Counted from the first letter of the stretch, positions 1-5,640 are shown. The stretch is DNA of 6,810 nt from an uncultured Collinsella sp. (GCA_902464175.1 CABQHZ010000095.1:1-6810), one strand, 5' to 3'. Numbers and translations are program-made. The notes: a model not told the origin generated them from the letters alone.

Positions 1-1171
1 CGGCCACCTGCATACCCAGGCAAATGCCCAGATACGGAATCTTGTGCTCGCGGGCAAACTCGGCCGCGAGGATCTTGCCCTCCAGGGCGCGCTTGCCAAA
101 GCCGCCGGGGACCAGGATGCCCGAGGCGTCACCCAGAACTTCGGAGACATTCTGCTCGACGAGGCTCTCGCCGTCGACCAGCTGGACGTCCACATGGCGA
201 TCGTAGAAGACGCCCGCATGGTGCAGGGCCTCGATAACCGACAGGTACGCATCGGGCAGCTGCGTGTACTTGCCAACGACGGCGATCTTCACCTTGTCGG
301 CGTGATGGTTGGCGTGATTCTGTTTGCGCAGGAACTCGTTCCACTCGCTCATGTCGCGCTCACGCGGGTCCAGACCCAGGCGCTCGCAAATGCGCAGGTC
401 AAAGTCCTGCTCGGCAAGCAGTTGCGGAACATCGTAAATGCTCGCGCAGTCCTCATTGGTAAAGACGCAATCGGTGTCGACGTCGCAGAAGCTTGCGATC
501 TTTCCGCGGATAGCGTCATCGATGTGGTGGTCGGAGCGCAACACGATAATATCGGGCTGGATGCCAAAGCTGCGGAGCTCCTTGACGGAATGTTGCGTGG
601 GCTTGGTCTTGACCTCGTGGGCGGCGGCGATATAGGGAACGAGCGACACGTGGATGTAGCAGACGTTCTCGGGGCCGGCCTCCTTGCGGTACTGACGAAT
701 GGCCTCGACAAACGGTTGGGACTCGATGTCGCCGATCGTGCCGCCCAGCTCGGTGATGACTACATCGGAGCCGGTCTGCTCCTCGATGCGGCGGAACTTA
801 TCCTTAATGGCATTGGTGACGTGAGGAATCACCTGCACGGTACCGCCCAAAAAGTCGCCGCGACGCTCGCGGGCGATGAGGCTTTTGTAGATGGCACCGG
901 TCGTAAAGTTGGAATCGCGGGTCAGGTTCTCATCAATAAAGCGCTCGTAATGACCCAGGTCCAGGTCGGACTCGTAACCGTCCTCGGTTACAAAGACCTC
1001 ACCATGCTGGAACGGGCTCATGGTACCGGGGTCGACGTTCAGATACGGGTCGGCCTTCTGCATCGTTACTTTGTAGCCACGCGACTTGAGCAGACGGCCC
1101 AGCGAGGCCGCGGTGATACCCTTGCCCAGGGACGAAACCACGCCACCGGTTACGAACACATGCTTGGTCAT
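1..1171 (-). CDS. pyrG: CTP synthase (partial, C-terminus outside window)
   Basis: Cytosolic enzyme making CTP from UTP, ATP and glutamine, the last step of de novo pyrimidine nucleotide synthesis. The 390 residues seen begin MTKHVFVTGGVVSSLGKG, with the synthetase P-loop at about residues 13-18. Then come NVDPGTMSP (45-53), HGEVFVTEDG (56-65), DLGHYERF (71-78), ELGGTIGDIES (141-151, ATP/Mg region) and KTKPTQHSVKEL (188-199, UTP region). The glutaminase domain starts near residue 294. It shows the oxyanion-loop motif PGGFG (355-359) and GICLGMQ with nucleophile Cys384 (codon at 20-22). CTP synthases usually have about 535-550 residues, so roughly 150 are missing, including the His/Glu of the triad. 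The ATG at 1169-1171 matches the family N-terminus; the Shine-Dalgarno is modest (AGG about 9 bases upstream). A candidate promoter precedes it and no cotranscribed upstream gene is evident. Family identity is very secure. Confidence 0.98.
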   Translation of the reverse strand, partial: MTKHVFVTGGVVSSLGKGITAASLGRLLKSRGYKVTMQKADPYLNVDPGTMSPFQHGEVFVTEDGYESDLDLGHYERFIDENLTRDSNFTTGAIYKSLIARERRGDFLGGTVQVIPHVTNAIKDKFRRIEEQTGSDVVITELGGTIGDIESQPFVEAIRQYRKEAGPENVCYIHVSLVPYIAAAHEVKTKPTQHSVKELRSFGIQPDIIVLRSDHHIDDAIRGKIASFCDVDTDCVFTNEDCASIYDVPQLLAEQDFDLRICERLGLDPRERDMSEWNEFLRKQNHANHHADKVKIAVVGKYTQLPDAYLSVIEALHHAGVFYDRHVDVQLVDGESLVEQNVSEVLGDASGILVPGGFGKRALEGKILAAEFAREHKIPYLGICLGMQVA

Positions 1172-1189
1172 ATTGAGTTACCTGCGCTT

Positions 1190-1221
1190 CCCGTAGAAGT
1201 TGTTTATCCACATCTTACGGG
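1190..1221 (-). other. Possible hairpin in the pyrG leader
   Basis: Six-base arms (1190-1195 and 1216-1221) are perfectly complementary around a 20-base loop. They lie between the candidate pyrG -10 box and the ribosome binding site. If transcription starts near 1220 the hairpin would sit at the very 5' end of the mRNA. No T-run follows, so it is not an intrinsic attenuator. A short stem with a large loop could arise by chance. Confidence 0.25.
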
Positions 1222-1226
1222 TCTTC

Positions 1227-1258
1227 ATTGTAATACTCGCGCCGCGGACCGTCCGCAA
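1227..1258 (-). promoter_or_regulatory. Candidate pyrG promoter
   Basis: On the minus strand, TTGCGG (1253-1258) lies 17 bases upstream of TATTAC (1230-1235). An overlapping, better -10 match TACAAT (1227-1232) would give a 20-base spacer. The match to sigma-70-type consensus is moderate. The position, about 55 bases upstream of the pyrG start and just after the previous gene's terminator, supports it. The GCGGAC-C-GTCCGC palindrome lies inside it. Confidence 0.5.
1244..1256. promoter_or_regulatory. Palindrome within the pyrG promoter (operator candidate)
   Basis: GCGGAC-C-GTCCGC is a perfect 6+6 inverted repeat with a one-base centre. It overlaps the proposed -35 box and fills the spacer of the candidate pyrG promoter, a common place for a repressor operator. 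No regulator is assigned. A 6-bp GC-rich palindrome can occur by chance in GC-rich DNA. Confidence 0.35.
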
Positions 1259-1291
1259 TTTTTCTCGCGTGCGATTGCATTTCTCAATCTT

Positions 1292-1325
1292 GAAACAAAA
1301 CGCCGCCCGGTTTCCCAGGCGGCGT
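1292..1325 (-). terminator. Rho-independent terminator of the winged-helix gene
   Basis: On the minus strand an 11-bp stem (arms 1315-1325 and 1300-1310, with one G-U pair) closes a GAAA tetraloop at 1311-1314. It is followed by TTTGTTT. It begins 24 bases after the stop codon of the gene at 1350-1688, ending that transcript before the pyrG promoter. Confidence 0.92.
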
Positions 1326-1349
1326 CGCTATGGCAAGGGTTACATGCTG

Positions 1350-1688
1350 CTATCGATCAGCAACCTCGTCCTCAAGCATTTCTTGAACGAGCATGCCGGT
1401 ACGGACGCCCTTTAGATACCACTCGCCGCACTCGGTAAGGCGAATTCCATTCGCAAGCTGACCGCCATCATCGCTATAGCGCGAGACGACATCGATCATG
1501 CCTTCCGAATCCAAGCGATCGATTGCGGCGCGGGCACGATACGGCGAAACCCCCACGCGCTCGGCAAGCGTTTTGCGCGAGAAACCATACGGCCCGCCAT
1601 TGTCTTCGGTTTGCTGGTCGATCTCCATCAACACCAGCACCTCGACACGCTTCATATCGTTAACACTCGCACGACCCTTGCCCGCCAT
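1350..1688 (-). CDS. Winged-helix DNA-binding protein, likely transcriptional regulator
   Basis: A 112-residue soluble protein I cannot assign to a named family. Residues 37-65 form a helix-turn-helix: SRKTLAERVGVS, a turn, then YRARAAIDRLDSEGMI as recognition helix. A beta-wing-like stretch follows (about 66-84, SRYSDDGGQLANGIRLT), so a MarR/GntR-like winged-helix fold is likely. The C-terminus (about 88-110) is probably helical and could dimerise. No ligand-binding or enzymatic domain is present. The ATG at 1686-1688 was chosen because GAGGAGG (1694-1700) sits 5 bases upstream; an in-frame start 18 codons further upstream lacks a comparable site. The gene is monocistronic, with a terminator after it and another ending the preceding gene. 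Its targets are unknown. The neighbouring pyrG promoter palindrome is one possibility, suggested only by proximity. Confidence 0.85.
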   Translation of the reverse strand: MAGKGRASVNDMKRVEVLVLMEIDQQTEDNGGPYGFSRKTLAERVGVSPYRARAAIDRLDSEGMIDVVSRYSDDGGQLANGIRLTECGEWYLKGVRTGMLVQEMLEDEVADR

Positions 1689-1871
1689 AGCAGCCTCCTC
1701 AAACCGAGCACGAGCATCTAACGCGCCGTGCGCGACCGACACACCTCACGATGGCAGGTAATATCCATCATGCGGCATCCCGCTAAGGATGAAACAGTTA
1801 CGGTTATTGTATACCGCTCAAATTGTTTCTAGGCAGGTAAACAGCTATTTTTCGCCGAAATAGACGCTTTA
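1689..1871 (-). promoter_or_regulatory. Upstream region of the winged-helix gene
   Basis: This gene-free stretch holds the Shine-Dalgarno GAGGAGG (1694-1700). A possible -10 sequence TATACAAT (minus strand, 1806-1813) would give a leader of about 110 bases, but no good -35 box lies at the right distance. Small hairpins occur at 1776-1791 (5-bp arms) and 1845-1863 (6-bp arms). It is somewhat more AT-rich than its surroundings near 1800-1880, as expected of a promoter region. Confidence 0.4.
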
Positions 1872-1910
1872 TTGATCAAAAAGCCGTACCGGGCGCTAAC
1901 CCGATACGGC
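1872..1910 (-). terminator. Rho-independent terminator of the DUF1846 gene
   Basis: On the minus strand an 11-bp stem (arms 1900-1910 and 1883-1893, one U-G pair) with a 6-base loop is followed by TTTTTGATC. It lies 34 bases past the stop codon at 1945-1947. Confidence 0.92.
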
Positions 1911-1944
1911 CAAAATGCAGTGCAATTACCGCGGTGCTTCAAAC

Positions 1945-3426
1945 TTAGCGATGGAAGAAACCGCGGCGCTCAAACTTGGGCTCGCAGCACACGTTGATAC
2001 CCAGTTTGCGCAGTACCGTCTCGTCCGTCGGCGAGATAATCACGCTAAAGAAGGCATCGCAACCGCGCAGCTGCTCCAGGCCCGAAAGGACGCGAGCGGC
2101 CGTCTCACTCGTGGCCGAGGTGATCGATAGCGCCATAAGCGTCTCGTCGGTGTGGAGGCGCGGGTTTTTGCTGCCCAGGAAATGCGTCTTGAGCTTGCTG
2201 ATAGGCTCGATCGCCTCATCGCTAATGACCTCGAGCTCAAGGTCGACGCCCGAGACATGCTTGAGGGCGTTCATAATGAGCGAACTTGCGGCGCCCAGGC
2301 GCGTGGAGGTCTTACCGGTCACCACGGAGCCATCGGGCATGACCATGGCACCCACGGGACCACCCGTCAGCTGCTCCCTGGTGAGGGCCGCCGAGCGCGC
2401 CGGTGAGTAGTTCTTATCGATGCCGGCTTTCTTCATAATAATCTTGAGACGGTCGACTTGCTCATCGCCCACGCCGGTACGGCGCACATTTTCGACCGCG
2501 GTAAAGTAGCGGCGGACGATCTCCATCTTGGAAGCGTCGCGGCAGGCATCGTCATCGGTGATGGCAAAGCCGACCATATTGACGCCCATGTCCGTAGGGC
2601 TCTGGTAGGGACTCTTGCCCAGGATCTTTTCCATCAGGGCACGGACTACCGGGAAGGCCTCGACGTCGCGGTTGTAGTTGACCGTGGTCTTGTTGTAGGC
2701 CTCCAGGTGGAAGGAGTCGATGATGTTGGCGTCATCGAGGTCTGCCGTGGCGGCCTCGTAGGCAATATTGACCGGATGCGTAAGGGGCAGATTCCAAACC
2801 GGGAAGGTCTCAAATTTGGCATAGCCGGCGGCCGTGCCATGCTTGTGCTCGTGATAGAGCTGAGACAGGCAGGTGGCAAGCTTGCCCGAGCCAGGACCGG
2901 GGGCAGTGACCACAACGAGCGGTCGGGTGGTCTCGACAAACTCGTTCTTGCCGTAGCCATCGTCGGACACGATCAGATCGACATCGTGCGGATACCCCTC
3001 GATGGGATAGTGCAGCTTGGCGGGAATACCGAGCGCGTTCAGGCGGTTGCGGAACACATCGGCAGCGGGCTGGCCGGCGTACTGGGTGATGACCACGGCC
3101 GCGACAGCAAAGCCGTTGCCGCGGAACAGGTCAACCAGGCGCAGCACATCCTCGTCATAGGTAATGCCAAGGTCACCACGAGCCTTGTTCTTCTCGATGT
3201 GGTTCGCGTTAATGGCGATGATGACCTCGACGTCGTCGGCTATGCTCTTGAGCATGCGAAACTTGCTGTCCGGCTCAAAACCCGGCAGCACGCGGCTCGC
3301 GTGATAGTCGTCAAACAGCTTGCCGCCAAACTCCAAATACAGCTTGCCGCCAAACTGCGAGATGCGCTCCTTAATATGAGCGGCCTGCAGCTCGATATAC
3401 TTCGCGTTGTCGAAACCCTGGCGCAT
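1945..3426 (-). CDS. DUF1846 (UPF0371) family protein
   Basis: A 493-residue soluble protein matching the usual length (about 495-500) of DUF1846 proteins, found mainly in Firmicutes and Actinobacteria. Structures exist for the family, but I know of no established function. The family N-terminus is clear: MRQGFDNAKYIELQ, then two FGGKL motifs (25-29 and 33-37) in FGGKLYLEFGGKLFDDYHA, then RVLPGF. A glycine-rich P-loop-like segment APGPGSGKLATCLSQLYHE spans about 175-193; it lacks the Ser/Thr after Lys of a classical Walker A. Other conserved-looking stretches are HPVNIAYEAATADL (217-230), YNRDVEAFPV (251-260) and TGKTSTRLGAASS (370-382). There is no signal peptide or membrane segment. The ATG at 3424-3426 was chosen because GGGAG lies 6 bases upstream; an in-frame ATG eight codons earlier has no such site. 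It is a single-gene unit with its own -10 box and terminator. Family assignment is secure; the biochemical role is unknown. Confidence 0.93.
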   Translation of the reverse strand: MRQGFDNAKYIELQAAHIKERISQFGGKLYLEFGGKLFDDYHASRVLPGFEPDSKFRMLKSIADDVEVIIAINANHIEKNKARGDLGITYDEDVLRLVDLFRGNGFAVAAVVITQYAGQPAADVFRNRLNALGIPAKLHYPIEGYPHDVDLIVSDDGYGKNEFVETTRPLVVVTAPGPGSGKLATCLSQLYHEHKHGTAAGYAKFETFPVWNLPLTHPVNIAYEAATADLDDANIIDSFHLEAYNKTTVNYNRDVEAFPVVRALMEKILGKSPYQSPTDMGVNMVGFAITDDDACRDASKMEIVRRYFTAVENVRRTGVGDEQVDRLKIIMKKAGIDKNYSPARSAALTREQLTGGPVGAMVMPDGSVVTGKTSTRLGAASSLIMNALKHVSGVDLELEVISDEAIEPISKLKTHFLGSKNPRLHTDETLMALSITSATSETAARVLSGLEQLRGCDAFFSVIISPTDETVLRKLGINVCCEPKFERRGFFHR

Positions 3427-3465
3427 ATATGGCTCCCGTCCCGTTTCCATTTAATGTCTTAGGCG

Positions 3466-3471
3466 ATTATA
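3466..3471 (-). promoter_or_regulatory. Candidate -10 box of the DUF1846 gene
   Basis: A perfect TATAAT on the minus strand, 40 bases upstream of the chosen start codon, which would give a leader of about 33 bases. No convincing -35 hexamer lies 16-18 bases further upstream, so the promoter may depend on an activator, or the match may be fortuitous. Confidence 0.5.
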
Positions 3472-3533
3472 ACGGAGCCTGCCCTCCCCGATGCCCAGGC
3501 CATCAACAGGCACCAACCAAACACGCCATCGAT

Positions 3534-3602
3534 AAGTTGCGGTGAAATAGCTCCTGTTTAACCCCTCAAGACGGCCAAACGGGAACTATTCCACCGCAAC
3601 TT
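3534..3602. repeat. Long imperfect inverted repeat (69 bases)
   Basis: Arms 3534-3559 and 3577-3602 are complementary at 23 of 26 positions around a 17-base loop; all three differences are transitions. On the minus strand two of the mismatches become G-U pairs and on the plus strand one does. No gene overlaps it. It lies about 60 bases upstream of the DUF1846 -10 box. It is too long and regular for chance. It could be an intergenic palindromic repeat, a small inverted-repeat mobile element, or an RNA stem in the 3' region of the carrier transcript. No target duplication is evident. Confidence 0.8.
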
Positions 3603-3610
3603 CCCCTTTT

Positions 3611-3639
3611 GGCGCAAAGTAACCTGACCCCTTTGCACC
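3611..3639. repeat. Stem-loop next to the long inverted repeat
   Basis: Nine-base arms (3611-3619 and 3631-3639) are complementary with one G-U-type pair around an 11-base loop. It starts 9 bases after the long inverted repeat, so the two may belong to one structured element. Confidence 0.5.
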
Positions 3640-3670
3640 AACAGCAGAAACGTCGCGGGCAGAGAACGGA

Positions 3671-3697
3671 CAGCGAACAGACACCAGAGCGAGCAAG
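3671..3697. repeat. 27-base direct repeat, copy 1
   Basis: Matches copy 2 at 3744-3770 in 23 of 27 positions. The last 16 bases (CACCAGAGCGAGCAAG) are identical and the four differences are consecutive. The copies are 73 bases apart. The CCAGAGCG-GCAAG core can also pair with 3832-3847. Confidence 0.75.
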
Positions 3698-3743
3698 CCG
3701 CCCCCTGCGCCAACAATGGCAGCGCCGCAGGTTGAGCATAAGT

Positions 3744-3770
3744 CAGCGAAAGCCCACCAGAGCGAGCAAG
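3744..3770. repeat. 27-base direct repeat, copy 2
   Basis: Second copy of the repeat at 3671-3697 (23 of 27 identical). Its 3' two-thirds forms most of the left arm of the long stem with 3821-3847. Confidence 0.75.
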
Positions 3771-3860
3771 GTGACGTGAAAGAGGAGGGCATAGGCCTTT
3801 TGGCCATGCCCGACGATTGAACGTCAGATTGCCGCTCTGGCGGGCTTGCAGCGTCGAGTG

Positions 3861-3888
3861 GTTCCGGCGTTTGGTAAAACGCCGGAAC
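3861..3888. repeat. Perfect 12-bp hairpin with a 4-base loop
   Basis: Arms GTTCCGGCGTTT (3861-3872) and AAACGCCGGAAC (3877-3888) are exactly complementary. No T-run follows on either strand, so it is not a standard intrinsic terminator. It might protect a 3' mRNA end, or be part of the adjacent structured block. Confidence 0.75.
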
Positions 3889-3943
3889 ACAAGAGCGCCC
3901 CCTCCCGCGCACGGAACGGAAGGGGGCTAAAGGTAGGAGTCTA

Positions 3944-3964
3944 CCGGTGGGTTTACCCCACCGG
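3944..3964 (-). terminator. GC-rich hairpin downstream of the carrier gene (weak terminator?)
   Basis: An 8-bp stem (3944-3951 with 3957-3964) has a 5-base loop, about 66 bases past the carrier's stop codon. The following minus-strand bases (TAGACTCC) contain no T-run, so termination here would be weak or Rho-assisted. Smaller hairpins precede it at 4015-4029 (6 bp, at the stop codon) and 3982-3997 (5 bp). No convincing intrinsic terminator for the carrier gene was found. Confidence 0.35.
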
Positions 3965-4029
3965 ACAGACGATGACCAGGTGATCCTTTACAGGATCGTC
4001 AAGGTTTCCGTGGGGTACCCGTTGGGTAC

Positions 4030-5508
4030 TTAGATCAACACGCAGGCGACGGTCAGGATGATGGCGCAGACGACGGAGAGAGCGACGATGAGCTTAAGGG
4101 CAAACTTGAGCCAGGTCGTCCACTCGATCTTGGCCAGGGCGAGACCGCCCATGATGGCGCCGGAGGTCGGGGTGAACAGGTTCACGACACCGATGGCGGC
4201 GGAGAAGATCATGACCATGACCTCAGGCGAGAAGCCGAGCTTAACAGCCAGCGGTCCCATGATGGGCATGGAGACGGTAGCCATACCAGAGGTCGAGGGG
4301 ATCAGGAAGGACAGGCCGAAGTAGACCAGGAAGCTCATGGGAGCGAAGATCACGCCGGACAGGCCAGCCAGAGCATTGGCGGCAGCGTCGAGGACGTAGA
4401 CGTCGAGGCCGGTGTTAGCCATGAGGACGGAGATACCACGGGCAAGAGCGATGACGAGGACAACGGACATCATGTCGGCAGCGCCGGTGATGAAGGTGTT
4501 GACGATCTGCTTCTCGGACAGGCCACCGATGATACCGATCAGGACGGCCATGAGGAAGAACCAGGTGGAAGCCTCGTCGAAGTACCACTGACCAATGGGC
4601 AGGCCGGTGATCAGGGCAGACCAGCCCTGGACGACGGTGTTACCGTCGGCGTCGTAGACAGCGCCGGCGTCGAAGAAGTTGGCGACGCCCTCGTTAAGGT
4701 CGGCCAGCGGAATGAAGCCGACGATCATGACGACGAAGGTGAAGGCGAAGGCGATCAGAACACCCTTCTGACGCCCGGTGAGCTTGACCTCCTTGTGGAC
4801 CTCGGAAGCAGCCTTGCCGTGAGCCTCTTCGGCGTCCTTGAGCTCCTGCATCGACAGGATGGTGGAACCCTTGTCAGCCTTGACCTTCTTGGCGTAGCTC
4901 ATCACGAAGAAGATGGACATAGCGGTAGTGACAATCCACAGGACGGCACCGAGGCCGATGATGATGGACTGGTTGACCTCAATGCCAACGCCGGTCAGAG
5001 CGTCGACGGCAGCGCCGACGGCGAACGGGTTAACCGTGGAGCCCAGGCAGCCGCAGCCAGCGCCGAGCAGGACGGTAGCGGCGCCGACCATGGGGTCGAA
5101 GCCAGCGGCCATCATGGTAGCAGCGAGCAGGGCGTAGAAGGGAACGGTCTCCTCGCACATACCATAGGTGGTACCACCGAGGGAGAAAATGAGCATCAGC
5201 ACGGGAATGAGCATGATCTCATTGCCCTTAAGCTTCTGCACCAGAACGGCAATGCCGTTGTCCAGGGCGCCGGTCTCGGTCATCATGCCGAGGAAGCCGC
5301 CGAGGATCATAACGAAGAGACAGACGGGCAGAGCGTCAGCGAAGCCCAGAATCGGGGCGGTGCAGAAATCGCTCAGACGGGCGGCAGTAACCGCGCCGCC
5401 GGACGTGCCGGAGACGATAACGGTAATCACTGCAACAATTGCCAGCAGAGCAAGAAGAATGGTGAACGATGAAGGCATACCGCGCTTTTTCTTAGCGGTC
5501 TCAGTCAT
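4030..5508 (-). CDS. YfcC/DcuC-family membrane carrier, probable arginine/ornithine transporter
   Basis: A 492-residue polytopic inner-membrane protein of the C4-dicarboxylate anaerobic carrier/YfcC superfamily. About 12 hydrophobic segments lie near 13-33, 60-76, 98-112, 121-137, 141-157, 180-204, 249-270, 314-330, 340-365, 381-405, 425-445 and 468-490. A long hydrophilic loop spans about 206-247. Signature-like re-entrant motifs are GGTTYGMCEETVPFYALL (111-128), GSTVNPFAVG (156-165), PSTSGMATVSMPIMGPLA (404-421) and TPTSGAIMGG (446-455). The basic N-terminus is cytoplasmic, with no cleavable signal. The ATG at 5506-5508 is preceded by AAGGGGGG with a 9-base gap; the ATG three codons upstream abuts the G-run and is too close. 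YfcC-type proteins often accompany arc genes and act as ArcD in streptococci. Here the gene follows arcA-arcB, so arginine/ornithine or citrulline exchange is the best inference. The substrate is not readable from sequence. A terminator separates it from arcB. Confidence 0.9.
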   Translation of the reverse strand: MTETAKKKRGMPSSFTILLALLAIVAVITVIVSGTSGGAVTAARLSDFCTAPILGFADALPVCLFVMILGGFLGMMTETGALDNGIAVLVQKLKGNEIMLIPVLMLIFSLGGTTYGMCEETVPFYALLAATMMAAGFDPMVGAATVLLGAGCGCLGSTVNPFAVGAAVDALTGVGIEVNQSIIIGLGAVLWIVTTAMSIFFVMSYAKKVKADKGSTILSMQELKDAEEAHGKAASEVHKEVKLTGRQKGVLIAFAFTFVVMIVGFIPLADLNEGVANFFDAGAVYDADGNTVVQGWSALITGLPIGQWYFDEASTWFFLMAVLIGIIGGLSEKQIVNTFITGAADMMSVVLVIALARGISVLMANTGLDVYVLDAAANALAGLSGVIFAPMSFLVYFGLSFLIPSTSGMATVSMPIMGPLAVKLGFSPEVMVMIFSAAIGVVNLFTPTSGAIMGGLALAKIEWTTWLKFALKLIVALSVVCAIILTVACVLI

Positions 5509-5517
5509 AGTTCTCAT

Positions 5518-5525
5518 CCCCCCTT
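5518..5525 (-). promoter_or_regulatory. Ribosome binding site that decides the carrier start
   Basis: AAGGGGGG on the minus strand ends 9 bases before the ATG at 5508 but directly abuts the in-frame ATG at 5515-5517. This favours the start MTETAKKK over the nine-codon-longer frame. Confidence 0.7.
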
Positions 5526-5541
5526 CATAAATCATTTACTG

Positions 5542-5592
5542 ATCTCGCCCGAAGCGACTCTTCCGTGCCGTGCCTGCCGCTTGATGCGAGAT
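5542..5592 (-). other. Stem in the leader of the carrier gene
   Basis: Outer 7-bp arms (5542-5548 with 5586-5592) and nested 5-bp arms (5552-5556 with 5578-5582) are separated by a 3x3 internal loop. They lie between the arcB terminator and the carrier's ribosome binding site. No T-run follows. It may stabilise the 5' end of a separate carrier mRNA; a ligand-sensing role would be speculation. Confidence 0.4.
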
Positions 5593-5602
5593 TTTTACCA
5601 GA

Positions 5603-5640
5603 TAAAACCGCTCGGGGTGTGCAGCAATACACCCCGAGCG
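5603..5640 (-). terminator. Rho-independent terminator between arcB and the carrier gene
   Basis: A perfect 12-bp stem (5629-5640 with 5609-5620) and 8-base loop are followed on the minus strand by GTTTTATC. It lies 16 bases after the arcB stop codon. With only four Ts, partial read-through into the carrier gene is plausible. Confidence 0.88.

Larger units (their letters stand above)
3671..3847. other. Candidate structured non-coding RNA region
   Basis: This gene-free stretch can form a long imperfect stem between 3750-3777 and 3821-3847 (about 24 paired positions). The stem encloses a hairpin at 3787-3811 (6 plus 4 bp, TTTT loop, one bulge). A further 6-bp stem pairs 3704-3709 with 3726-3731. 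The direct-repeat copy at 3671-3697 offers an alternative partner for the 3832-3847 arm. Open frames run through it on the minus strand but lack ribosome binding sites and recognisable protein features. The strand is unknown; if transcribed by read-through from the carrier gene it would be minus. It matches no riboswitch or housekeeping RNA I recognise. Confidence 0.4.

Noticed and set aside
44..1438. 464-codon open frame on the plus strand opposite pyrG
   Set aside because: It lies antisense to unmistakable CTP synthase coding sequence, runs through the pyrG promoter and the neighbouring terminator into the winged-helix gene, and its protein shows no recognisable family. It is a by-product of GC-rich codon use.
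3316..3356. 17-base direct DNA repeat inside the DUF1846 gene as a mobile or CRISPR-like repeat
   Set aside because: It encodes the doubled FGGKL motif in the same frame, and that doubled motif is typical of the protein family, so protein conservation explains it.
2458..3462. 334-codon open frame on the plus strand opposite the DUF1846 gene
   Set aside because: Antisense to a well-supported gene. The translation is low-complexity (rich in V, G, H, D) and has no family signature.
3431..3482. GGCTCC near 3475-3480 complementary to the GGGAGCC around the DUF1846 ribosome binding site, suggesting a sequestering hairpin
   Set aside because: The upstream arm lies before the TATAAT box, so it would not be in a transcript starting from that promoter.
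3558..3912. Two overlapping minus-strand frames of 108-110 codons in the intergenic block
   Set aside because: No ribosome binding site and no recognisable domain. One depends on a GTG start, and both run through the hairpins and direct repeats. The DNA-level repeats explain the region better than a protein does.
4795..5472. 225-codon plus-strand frame opposite the carrier gene
   Set aside because: Antisense shadow of membrane-protein codons; the hydrophilic, repetitive composition (many D, G, E, H, Q) is the mirror of hydrophobic codons.
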